Origin: an uncultured Candidatus Peregrinibacteria bacterium
GTDB taxonomy: Bacteria > Patescibacteriota > Gracilibacteria > UBA1369 > LOWO2-01-FULL-3
Length of the DNA stretch: 32,788 nt
Assembly: GCA_903847465.1 (NCBI GenBank)
Contig: CAINDQ010000096.1
Location: 1 to 32,788 of the forward strand
Direction: 5' to 3'
Shown in pieces: positions 1-6,469 of this stretch. A program made the position numbers and the translations under genes. Position 1 is the first letter of the stretch; each line of letters begins with the position of its first letter. A model generated the notes under the pieces. The model saw only the letters and a list, made by a program, of their open reading frames with translations, was not told the origin of the DNA and did not search any database.

Positions 1-122
1 AAAAACAAAAACGAAGCCACCAAACAGACGATCAAAAAATAGCCCGGAATCTTGTCTATAAAAAGAGAGCTTCCGACTACAGGCTTCAAAACCTTCAAAG
101 CCTTGGAAATAGTTTTTTTCAT
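1..122 (-). CDS. N-terminal fragment of a membrane protein (cut by window edge)
   Basis: An open frame reads from an ATG at 122-120 to the left edge without a stop, giving 40 residues. The start is basic (MKKTISKALK). Residues 27-40 are strongly hydrophobic (GYFLIVCLVASFLF) and look like the first transmembrane helix or an uncleaved signal anchor. A sigma-70-type promoter lies just upstream on the same strand (152-181). A short basic start followed by one helix would suit an NhaA-type antiporter, among many other families, but too little is visible to name it. The start is reasonable because no earlier ATG in this frame follows the promoter. Confidence 0.6.
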   Translation of the reverse strand, partial: MKKTISKALKVLKPVVGSSLFIDKIPGYFLIVCLVASFLF

Positions 123-151
123 AGGAAAAATTTAATGAGATTGCTCCTCAA

Positions 152-181
152 TTTATATCATTTTATGAGTACGCCTTACAA
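152..181 (-). promoter_or_regulatory. sigma-70-like promoter of the left-edge membrane gene
   Basis: On the minus strand, TTGTAA (181-176) is followed by an 18-nt spacer and TATAAA (157-152). The -10 is preceded by TGA, an extended -10 arrangement (TGnTATAAA). It would start transcription about 25 nt upstream of the ATG at 122. This is motif matching only. Confidence 0.5.
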
Positions 182-216
182 TAGAAGTTCTATCACTAGT
201 GAGCGATCACGATCGC
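181..216. repeat. Three adjacent palindromes, possible operators
   Basis: Three perfect dyads stand side by side: ATAGAA-G-TTCTAT (181-193), CACTAGTG (194-201) and GCGATC-AC-GATCGC (203-216). They begin at the -35 of the promoter reading left, so they are placed like operator or activator sites. They have different sequences, so they would need different proteins, or the cluster is structural. Seen directly; the role is inferred. Confidence 0.4.
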
Positions 217-252
217 GAAACTTTTAGCCATGCACCCAAATATCAAACAACC

Positions 253-293
253 GTTTTTTTGCTACGGGTCTTGTGGGCCCCGAGCAAAAAAAC
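253..293. repeat. Long imperfect inverted repeat with U-first, A-last polarity
   Basis: GTTTTTTTGCTACGGG (253-268) pairs with CCCGAGCAAAAAAAC (279-293), leaving a single bulged base. Read on either strand, the T-tract is in the 5' arm and the A-tract in the 3' arm. This is the reverse of a normal intrinsic terminator. It lies downstream of the 739-residue ATPase gene and upstream of the promoter at 152-181. Confidence 0.5.
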
Positions 294-317
294 ATCCTTC
301 TCCTTTTCGAAAGCAAT

Positions 318-342
318 GAAAACCTTTTTCCAAAAGGTTTTC
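318..342 (-). terminator. Hairpin just after the ATPase stop codon
   Basis: A perfect 11-bp stem, GAAAACCTTTT (318-328) and AAAAGGTTTTC (332-342), with a 3-nt loop starts 3 nt past the stop of the minus-strand ATPase gene. Its position fits a terminator or mRNA 3'-end stabiliser. The sequence that follows on the minus strand is not a strong U-tract (ATTGCTTTC), so intrinsic termination may be weak. Confidence 0.45.
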
Positions 343-345
343 ATA

Positions 346-2565
346 TTAAATTAACGGTTCCTCAAAGTCCGGATCCTCCTGTGGTCCTGCATTCTCAAAC
401 TCCCCTGCCTCATCCCATTTGGCCAAAGTCTTTTCTACAGCCGCACGGTTATTGCAGTAAGTTTTTCGAGAGTTTTCGATAATCTCATGCACATAAGTTT
501 CAGGACATTTTGGAACAGTCAAAGTTCTGCCAGAGAACGCTTCTCTGATTTCACCATCAACCGACATCTTGCAATAAAACTCACGCACACCAAGATTGAT
601 AATATCTCTCTCCTTAAAGATAGGATTGTATTCACCCGCTAAATGATTCGCATCGTCCGCACCTACACGGAAGCTCACAATCGAACCAACGTTACCAAAA
701 ACCGTCTTCTTCACTAAATCAGAAACCTGTCCCATATACTGATGAGCAATCGTTAAATTCAATTTATATTTTCTGGCTTCCGACAAAATTTCCGCAAAAG
801 TTTCCGTCGCAAAGTTCTGGAACTCATCCACATAGAAGTAGAAATCTTTACGGAATTCTTCCTTCTCGTCCGCTCTACTCATCGCCGCCTGATATAGCTT
901 CGTGATGATCATGGAACCAAGCAATGAACTGTTTTCTTCACCTAGCAAACCTTTGGAAACCTTCATAAACAAAATCTTTTCATTATCCATAATTTCACGG
1001 ATATTGATCTTGTTTTCAGGCTGACCAATGATATTTCTAATCATGTTCGTTGCCACGAACTGACCTACCTTATTCAAAAGTGGGGTGATCGCCTCCGCAT
1101 CAAATTTCTCACTCCATCCCGCAAATTCCGAAACCCAGAAATTCTTTACGACACTATCCTTGATACGAGAAACGATATTCTGACGATAGTTTTTATCCGT
1201 CAGCATCTTTAGAATGGAAAGTACCGTTGTGTTTGGACTATCAAGCAAAGCGAGCACCGTATAACGCAGTACGTGCTCCAACCTATCACTCCAGTTAGTT
1301 CCAAACAATTTCTTGAAAATCTGGATAAAGCCAAGAGTCACCTGCATCTTGTAAGCTTCATCCACATTCTCAAGAGGATTGAAAGAAATCGGGAATTCAA
1401 TGTCCGCCGGATCAAAATAAACTACATCTTTGATTCTATGCTTAGGCACAAATTCCATACAATTATCAACCAAATCTCCATGGGGATCTAGCACTCCCAC
1501 ACCTTTTCCAGCGTCAAGATCTTCCTTAATCAAAAGCTCCAAAAGTTTTGATTTTCCAGAACCGGACTTACCTACACAGTACAAATGTCTTTTTCTATCC
1601 GCTCTCTTGATTCCAAAAATTTCAAAATTGTTGTGGTAGTTAGTCACTCCAAAAAGACTCACATCCTTATCACCCTTCTTTGGCAGATCTTGAGGTGGTT
1701 CAGCTTTACGCGCAAGTACATGCACTACGTGCGAACAATCATCCGGATTTGGAATGTGATAAAGAGTCGCCACTTCTTTCGGACTCATTCTATATGGATT
1801 CACCAATGCTCTCTCTTTATATTCCTTCAAAAACTTTGCCTTAGGCACTTCAGCAACTTTCATTTCCTGAATATCAGTCTTATTAAATTGGAAGAAAGTA
1901 TTGATCACAGCCTCCAGTTTTCTCCTAGCTTCAGTGTCATCTTTGGAGATATAACCCATTCTCGCGGTGAACGCAAAAGGCTCCGTTTTGCTTTTCTCAA
2001 TTGCCAATTGTTCTCTTATTTTAATAACACCATGTTCTCCTTTTACTCTCACTCTATCTCTAATACTGAAAATCTTTTTGAAATTATTCCACCAAAGCGC
2101 CAGTCTTATTCTCAAATGATAACCAGCTGTTTCCTCCTTAGCCTCAATCACCATTTGCACCCACACCTGTTCTCCAGAAGAAATCTTGGAAATAACCGAG
2201 AAAAGCCTGTTCTGAGAATCATCCTCAAACTCATCAAACGTCTTGAAAGGATACACATCTCCAAAATGAAGCTTTAGCCTTACCCCAGCAAATCCTTTCT
2301 TTGTAGGATCGAAACTATCCACATAATCCGAAGTCTCCTTAATTTCACAATCCGGATAGGTTGAATAAATCAAACCTTCTACAGTTTCGAACAATTTCTC
2401 CGGTACCGCAAAAAACATATAAGTGTATTGCTCAAATCCAAGCACTTCCAGCGAAATTGGCTCATCCTTTACAGTATTATGGAAATTCACCAACAACTCA
2501 TCGAAGGTTGCTTCTTTTTTCTTTACCCCATCTCCCTGTGGAACTATCACTTGGAAATAACGCAT
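346..2565 (-). CDS. VirD4/TraC-like type IV secretion/conjugation ATPase
   Basis: A 739-residue protein. The first ~300 residues are an alpha/beta region without obvious membrane helices. A RecA-like P-loop domain follows. Walker A is GKSGSGKS (332-339), DPHGD is at 360-364, Walker B is FYFYVDEFQ (575-583), and AHQY (607-610) sits in the sensor/TraM-recognition-like part. The order matches the TraC/VirD4/HerA group of hexameric DNA- or protein-translocating ATPases, which in CPR genomes are often labelled type IV secretory conjugative DNA transfer proteins. No other T4SS, relaxase or pilus gene is next to it, so its partner machinery must lie elsewhere. An extended -10 promoter lies 29-37 nt before the ATG (2594-2602). 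Substrate and function are unknown; the ATPase fold assignment is secure. Confidence 0.85.
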   Translation of the reverse strand: MRYFQVIVPQGDGVKKKEATFDELLVNFHNTVKDEPISLEVLGFEQYTYMFFAVPEKLFETVEGLIYSTYPDCEIKETSDYVDSFDPTKKGFAGVRLKLHFGDVYPFKTFDEFEDDSQNRLFSVISKISSGEQVWVQMVIEAKEETAGYHLRIRLALWWNNFKKIFSIRDRVRVKGEHGVIKIREQLAIEKSKTEPFAFTARMGYISKDDTEARRKLEAVINTFFQFNKTDIQEMKVAEVPKAKFLKEYKERALVNPYRMSPKEVATLYHIPNPDDCSHVVHVLARKAEPPQDLPKKGDKDVSLFGVTNYHNNFEIFGIKRADRKRHLYCVGKSGSGKSKLLELLIKEDLDAGKGVGVLDPHGDLVDNCMEFVPKHRIKDVVYFDPADIEFPISFNPLENVDEAYKMQVTLGFIQIFKKLFGTNWSDRLEHVLRYTVLALLDSPNTTVLSILKMLTDKNYRQNIVSRIKDSVVKNFWVSEFAGWSEKFDAEAITPLLNKVGQFVATNMIRNIIGQPENKINIREIMDNEKILFMKVSKGLLGEENSSLLGSMIITKLYQAAMSRADEKEEFRKDFYFYVDEFQNFATETFAEILSEARKYKLNLTIAHQYMGQVSDLVKKTVFGNVGSIVSFRVGADDANHLAGEYNPIFKERDIINLGVREFYCKMSVDGEIREAFSGRTLTVPKCPETYVHEIIENSRKTYCNNRAAVEKTLAKWDEAGEFENAGPQEDPDFEEPLI

Positions 2566-2593
2566 ATGCCTAAATCTTTTAATCTATCACTGT

Positions 2594-2602
2594 ATTATAT
2601 CA
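2594..2602 (-). promoter_or_regulatory. Extended -10 promoter of the ATPase gene
   Basis: On the minus strand TGATATAAT (2602-2594) is a perfect extended -10 (TGn-TATAAT), about 30 nt before the ATG. No good -35 is visible, which is usual for extended -10 promoters. Confidence 0.5.
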
Positions 2603-2660
2603 CAAAAACGCCGAAATTATAATACTAAATACTAGTCTGACAACAACATCGTTTACTTAA

Positions 2661-2699
2661 AAGGCCTTGCCCAAATTGGTAAATATTGAGCAAAGCCTT
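2661..2699 (-). terminator. Probable intrinsic terminator of the 121-residue membrane protein gene
   Basis: Minus-strand positions 2699-2688 pair with 2672-2661 over 12 bp (three G-T wobbles), closing a ~15-nt loop. The stem ends in CCTT followed by TT, giving a short U-run. It begins 18 nt past the stop codon at 2717. Confidence 0.5.
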
Positions 2700-2716
2700 A
2701 AAAAATCTCTAAAAAA

Positions 2717-3082
2717 CTACTTTTTTGTAGGTACTACTGGAGCTTTTACATTAGGAATCCCCTGTAAGTCATTAAAAAGAGGAGTTCCATTTAGATTGCC
2801 TTTCAAAACGGTTGAAGGTTTATTTGCTGAACTCTTCACCGCAGGCTTTGCTTCATAATACATTCCAGTAACAGTCAAAAACATTCCCACTATTCCTACG
2901 ATCAAAAACAACTTCGTCATTTTTTTCAACTGATCCTTTTCCATTGATTTATACGCCCAGATAAAAAGCAACACTAGTCCGGCAAAAATTGCTAACGCGA
3001 AAAGAGCGTTGCATCCAGCCAAAACAAGCATCCAGAAACTTTTTCCTGTGAGAGACCCGATCATTCCACCAAATCCTATCAT
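2717..3082 (-). CDS. Small two-helix membrane protein of unknown function
   Basis: The full open frame starts at 3202, but a good minus-strand promoter (-10 TATAAT at 3119-3114) lies inside that extension. The start is therefore placed at the ATG at 3082 (121 residues); an ATG at 3064 is an alternative. The protein has two hydrophobic helices, one starting near SFWMLVLAGCNALFALAIF and one at FLIVGIVGMFLTVTG. A basic loop (KSMEKDQLKKMTK) separates them. The C-terminal tail is hydrophilic, Pro/Asn-rich and ends in KK. It is divergent from the CsoR-like gene, and the two promoters are 10-65 bp apart, so it may be under the same metal control. I do not recognise the family. Confidence 0.65.
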   Translation of the reverse strand: MIGFGGMIGSLTGKSFWMLVLAGCNALFALAIFAGLVLLFIWAYKSMEKDQLKKMTKLFLIVGIVGMFLTVTGMYYEAKPAVKSSANKPSTVLKGNLNGTPLFNDLQGIPNVKAPVVPTKK

Positions 3083-3113
3083 ATAGATTGGATTAAATAA
3101 TAAAGATGATTGA

Positions 3114-3141
3114 ATTATAGTTTCATTTTTTAAAAACACAA
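3114..3141 (-). promoter_or_regulatory. Promoter of the two-helix membrane protein
   Basis: On the minus strand TTGTGT (3141-3136), a 16-nt spacer and a perfect TATAAT (3119-3114). The expected start of transcription near 3107 gives a leader of about 25 nt to the ATG at 3082. This is the main reason for rejecting the longer reading frame. Confidence 0.55.
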
Positions 3142-3150
3142 CCTTGAATA

Positions 3151-3179
3151 TTGCATTCCCCCCTACCAACCTGTAACAT
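3151..3179 (+). promoter_or_regulatory. Candidate csoR promoter with a C6 tract (possible CsoR-type operator) in its spacer
   Basis: TTGCAT (3151-3156), a 17-nt spacer and TAACAT (3174-3179) form a modest sigma-70-like promoter. A run of six C (3158-3163) inside the spacer, with TACC after it and GGGT at 3180-3183, resembles the G/C-tract operators bound by CsoR/RcnR-type repressors. Binding here would block the repressor's own promoter. The family's use of G/C-tracts is known; binding here is inferred. Confidence 0.4.
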
Positions 3180-3227
3180 GGGTCATAGGTACAGAAAACC
3201 ACAAAGAATATTTAACAAATTTCGATC

Positions 3228-3497
3228 ATGAAACCAGAACTAAAACAACAATCACTACTTCATTTAAAAAAAGCCGAAGGAATGCTGAAAAAAGTGATCC
3301 AGATGCTGGAAAAAGGAGAATACTGCATGGACATCGTTCAGCAAAATCAAGCCGTCCAAGGATGTCTAAAATCAGCTGAAAAAGTAATTCTCGAAAATCA
3401 CCTAAATACTTGTTTCAAGTCCGGCATGGAAAGTAAAAACACTTCCAGTCAGAAAAAACTGATTGCCGAAATGCTGGCCGTTCTCAATCGAAAATAA
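3228..3497 (+). CDS. CsoR/RcnR/FrmR-family (DUF156) metal-sensing repressor
   Basis: An 89-residue all-helical protein of the expected family length. The N-terminal helix has the family pattern LLxLKKxEGxLKKVxxMLE (10-28). The ligand set is Cys33 (EYC), His58 and Cys62 (HLNTC), matching the C-H-C triad that binds Cu(I) in CsoR. The family forms dimers or tetramers that release G/C-tract operators when the metal binds. The gene is divergent from the small membrane protein and 28 nt ahead of the nitroreductase, with which it may be cotranscribed. No CopA-type ATPase or copper chaperone is in the window, so the regulated system is not obvious. The family is secure; the metal is inferred from the triad. 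Confidence 0.85.
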   Translation: MKPELKQQSLLHLKKAEGMLKKVIQMLEKGEYCMDIVQQNQAVQGCLKSAEKVILENHLNTCFKSGMESKNTSSQKKLIAEMLAVLNRK

Positions 3498-3525
3498 CCA
3501 TTATTATTTACTCTAAACTTTTCAT

Positions 3526-4167
3526 ATGAAGACCAAAGATTTGTTGAGACACTTAAACTGGCGCTACGCCACCAAGACCTTCGATCCAACCAAAAAAGTT
3601 CCTGAAAAAGAATTCGAAGCTTTACTCGAAGTTTTGCGCCTCACTCCTTCTTCTTTCGGCATCCAGCCATGGAAATTCATTGTAGTTAAAAACCCTGAAA
3701 TCAGAACAAAAATGCGCCCTTTTTCTTGGGATCAATCTCAAATTACAGACGCTTCCCACCTTATAGTATTATGCCGAATTTCCGAATCAAAAATTGAAGA
3801 ACACATCGAAAAATATGTCCTAGATAAAGTAAAAATTGGTGACCTCGAACCGGCCAAAATTCAAGCCTACCGAGAACGCATGCTCCAAACTGTCAGATCA
3901 AAAGACGAACAAGAATTAAAAACTTGGCTCAGAAACCAAGTCTACATCGCCTTAGGAAATATACTAACTTCTTGCGCAGTGCTTGATATAGATAGCTGTC
4001 CTATAGAAGGATTCGACAAAGAAAAAGTGGACGAACTTCTAGAACTTCCAAAAGTTGGTTTATATTCAGTCGCAATCTGCGCCATTGGCTATCGCTCTTT
4101 AGACGACAAACACGCCACCATGAAAAAGCATCGCTTCCCTTTAAGTGAAGTCATCATGGAGGCATAA
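3526..4167 (+). CDS. Nitroreductase-family FMN-dependent NAD(P)H oxidoreductase
   Basis: A 213-residue protein of normal family length. FMN-binding motifs are RYATKTFD (13-20) and PSSFGIQPWKF (41-51). A later segment (IALGNILTSCAVLDIDSCPIEGFD, quoted in part) matches the helix and loop that close over the flavin in NfsB-like enzymes. These homodimeric enzymes pass electrons from NAD(P)H to nitro compounds, quinones or other acceptors; the substrate cannot be told from sequence. Its ATG follows the csoR stop by 28 nt without a Shine-Dalgarno sequence. Cotranscription with the metal sensor could mean a redox or metal-stress role. Confidence 0.85.
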   Translation: MKTKDLLRHLNWRYATKTFDPTKKVPEKEFEALLEVLRLTPSSFGIQPWKFIVVKNPEIRTKMRPFSWDQSQITDASHLIVLCRISESKIEEHIEKYVLDKVKIGDLEPAKIQAYRERMLQTVRSKDEQELKTWLRNQVYIALGNILTSCAVLDIDSCPIEGFDKEKVDELLELPKVGLYSVAICAIGYRSLDDKHATMKKHRFPLSEVIMEA

Positions 4168-4205
4168 AAACATCAGTAAGACACAACGACGTTTCGATTT
4201 GTCAA

Positions 4206-4227
4206 CAAGGCTCAACAAAAAGCCTTG
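4206..4227. repeat. Inverted repeat overlapping the hppA -35 box
   Basis: CAAGGCT (4206-4212) and AGCCTTG (4221-4227) form a perfect 7-bp dyad with an 8-nt loop. It could terminate the nitroreductase transcript, although no U-tract follows. It could also be an operator, because its right arm overlaps the TTGAAC at 4225. Confidence 0.4.
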
Positions 4228-4253
4228 AACTAACGTCCTTCGATTGCTATATT
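4225..4253 (+). promoter_or_regulatory. Promoter of the pyrophosphatase gene
   Basis: TTGAAC (4225-4230), a 17-nt spacer and TATATT (4248-4253): 4/6 and 5/6 consensus matches at ideal spacing. The predicted leader is about 48 nt before the ATG at 4309. Confidence 0.55.
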
Positions 4254-4308
4254 TACTGGCGACTTTTTTAGCAACTTTGTTTATTTTAATCCTTAATCTT
4301 ATATCCGT

Positions 4309-6354
4309 ATGTTCTACTCGATTTTCATCATCAGTCTTATCGGACTGTTGGGTGCGTATCTTCTCGCACACTGGGTACTGAAACAGGACCAAGGAAACAA
4401 GAAAATGCAAGAGATCGCTGCGGCTATCAAAGAAGGCGCTATGGCCTTTTTGAAACGCCAATACACAACGATTGCCATTTTTGCAGTCATCTTGGCCGTA
4501 ATCATTTTCGGTGCTTATTACCTAAGTGGAGACCCAAGTTACGCTTGGCATACAACTGTTGCCTTCGTTTTAGGCGCAGCCTGTTCCGCTTTGGCTGGAT
4601 ACATTGGAATGTTCGTTTCCGTAAAAGCAAACTTGAGAACTGCTTCTGCAGCTCAAACAAGCTTAAACAAAGCTTTGCAAATTGCTCTTCGTGGAGGCGC
4701 CGTTTCTGGAATCCTCGTTGTTACATTATCACTATTAGGAGTTGGTGGACTTTTCCTTGCATACGGTGGAATGGATAATCCAACCGAAGTTCCAGCTCTT
4801 CTAGTTGGTTTTGGTTTTGGAGCATCATTCGTTGCTTTATTCGCTCAATTAGGAGGTGGAATATATACAAAAGCTGCCGATGTGGGAGCTGACCTAGTTG
4901 GAAAAGTGGAAGCTGGCATTCCAGAAGATGATCCTCGAAATCCAGCCGTTATCGCAGATCTAGTTGGAGACAACGTTGGAGACTGCGCTGGTCGTGGAGC
5001 TGATCTTTTTGAATCAACAGCTGCTGAGAATATTGGAGCGATGATTTTGGGTATCACTCTATTCCCTATCTTCGGATTGAAAGGAATTATTTTCCCATTA
5101 GTTGCTCGTGCATTTGGACTACTAGCCTCAATGGTTGGAGTTATGTTCGTAAGCATTAAGGAATCTCAAGATCCAATGAAAGGTCTAAACAAAGGCTACG
5201 CTGTCACAACACTTCTTGCGACTATCGGCTTTGGATTAGCAACATATCTATTGCTTACAGATTATTGGATGTGGTTCTTTGCTTGTGGAGTTGTTGGTAT
5301 TTTCACAAGTCTTTGTTTCGTTTGGATTACTCAATATTATACAGAATACAAATATCGCCCTGTTCAAGAAATTGCGAAAGCTTCTGAAACAGGAGGCGCT
5401 ACAAACATCATCATGGGCTTCTCAGTTGGAATGGAATCTACAGGAATGCCAGTTCTAGTTATCTGCGGTGCATTACTTGGTTCTTTCTTCATTGGAAAAG
5501 CAACAGGACTAGAAGGTGGTGGACTTTATGGAACAGCCGTTGCGACTATGGGTATGTTGGCTACAGCCGCATACATCCTAGCAATGGACAACTTTGGCCC
5601 TATCACTGACAACGCTGGTGGTATCGTTGAAATGTCTCAAGCTACAGCTGACGTCAGAAAGAGAACAGATCGTTTGGATTCAGTTGGAAATACTACAAAA
5701 GCCTTAACAAAAGGTTATGCTGTAGGTTCAGCAGCCTTGGCCGCTTTCCTACTTTTCTCTGCATACATGGAAGAAGTACAACTAACTTCAATCGACTTGG
5801 CTAAGCCAGTTGTATTCGTAGGAGGTTTACTTGGCGCAATGCTTGTCTTCATTTTCTCATCATATGCTATTCGCGCAGTTTCCCGCGCAGCTTATTACAT
5901 CATCAATGATGTTCGTGCTCAATTCAAAGCAGATCCTGGAATTATGAAGGGAACTTCAAAACCAAATTACGCACAATGTGTAGATATCTGCACACGTGGT
6001 GCTTTGAAAGAAATGGTCCTTCCAGGTCTTATCGCTATCATCGGCCCAACAGCCGTTGGATTCTTGCTAGGCCCTGAAGCAGTTGGTGCAACTCTGATGG
6101 TTGGCACAATCGCTGGTATCATTTTGGCTCTAGTTTTGAATAACAGTGGTGGCGCATGGGACAATGCTAAGAAATATATCGAGACTGGCGCACATGGAGG
6201 AAAAGGTTCTTTTGCTCACAAAGCAGCCGTTGTTGGAGATACAGTTGGTGATCCATTCAAGGACACAGCCGGTCCATCTCTACACGTTTTGATCAAGTTG
6301 TTATCAACTTTGACTCTTGTACTCGCTCCATTATTCTTGTTGATGAATAAGTAA
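4309..6354 (+). CDS. hppA: Membrane-bound proton-translocating pyrophosphatase
   Basis: A 681-residue polytopic protein, typical length for the family (about 16 helices). It hydrolyses cytoplasmic pyrophosphate and pumps cations outward. The pyrophosphate/Mg site lies in 188-236, with DVGADLVGKVEAGIPEDDP and, a little later, DLVGDNVGDCAGRGADLFES. A second acidic site is DNFGPITDNAGG (427-438), and the C-terminal site includes VGDTVGDPFKDT (642-653). Lys464 and Thr467 in GNTTKALTKG occupy the positions that mark the K+-independent subfamily; K+-dependent enzymes have Ala at the first. Na+ pumps are K+-dependent, so an H+ pump is predicted. It stands alone between its own promoter and a strong terminator. 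It would recover energy from pyrophosphate made in biosynthesis. Confidence 0.95.
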   Translation: MFYSIFIISLIGLLGAYLLAHWVLKQDQGNKKMQEIAAAIKEGAMAFLKRQYTTIAIFAVILAVIIFGAYYLSGDPSYAWHTTVAFVLGAACSALAGYIGMFVSVKANLRTASAAQTSLNKALQIALRGGAVSGILVVTLSLLGVGGLFLAYGGMDNPTEVPALLVGFGFGASFVALFAQLGGGIYTKAADVGADLVGKVEAGIPEDDPRNPAVIADLVGDNVGDCAGRGADLFESTAAENIGAMILGITLFPIFGLKGIIFPLVARAFGLLASMVGVMFVSIKESQDPMKGLNKGYAVTTLLATIGFGLATYLLLTDYWMWFFACGVVGIFTSLCFVWITQYYTEYKYRPVQEIAKASETGGATNIIMGFSVGMESTGMPVLVICGALLGSFFIGKATGLEGGGLYGTAVATMGMLATAAYILAMDNFGPITDNAGGIVEMSQATADVRKRTDRLDSVGNTTKALTKGYAVGSAALAAFLLFSAYMEEVQLTSIDLAKPVVFVGGLLGAMLVFIFSSYAIRAVSRAAYYIINDVRAQFKADPGIMKGTSKPNYAQCVDICTRGALKEMVLPGLIAIIGPTAVGFLLGPEAVGATLMVGTIAGIILALVLNNSGGAWDNAKKYIETGAHGGKGSFAHKAAVVGDTVGDPFKDTAGPSLHVLIKLLSTLTLVLAPLFLLMNK

Positions 6355-6375
6355 GCGATTAGTAAAAAGTTTAAG

Positions 6376-6407
6376 AAAAAGACCTGCCATCTGGTGGGTC
6401 TTTTTTT
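6376..6407 (+). terminator. Strong intrinsic terminator after hppA
   Basis: AAAAAGACC (6376-6384) pairs with GGTCTTTTT (6397-6405), and TGCC/GGTG can extend the stem inward. The 3' arm runs into a T7 tract (6401-6407). A classic rho-independent terminator. Confidence 0.85.
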
Positions 6408-6469
6408 GTCTTGCGCACATTCGTCTGAATGGACGATAATAGGCCATATCAACTTCCTAAAAAAAACAT

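Noticed and set aside
1585-2277. 230-codon plus-strand open frame inside the ATPase gene
   Set aside because: It is antisense to a conserved P-loop ATPase gene, with low-complexity Ser/His/Phe-rich translation and no family motif.
3083-3202. N-terminal 40 residues of the longer frame of the small membrane protein
   Set aside because: A perfect TATAAT promoter on the same strand lies inside this stretch, and the segment looks like non-coding intergenic DNA.
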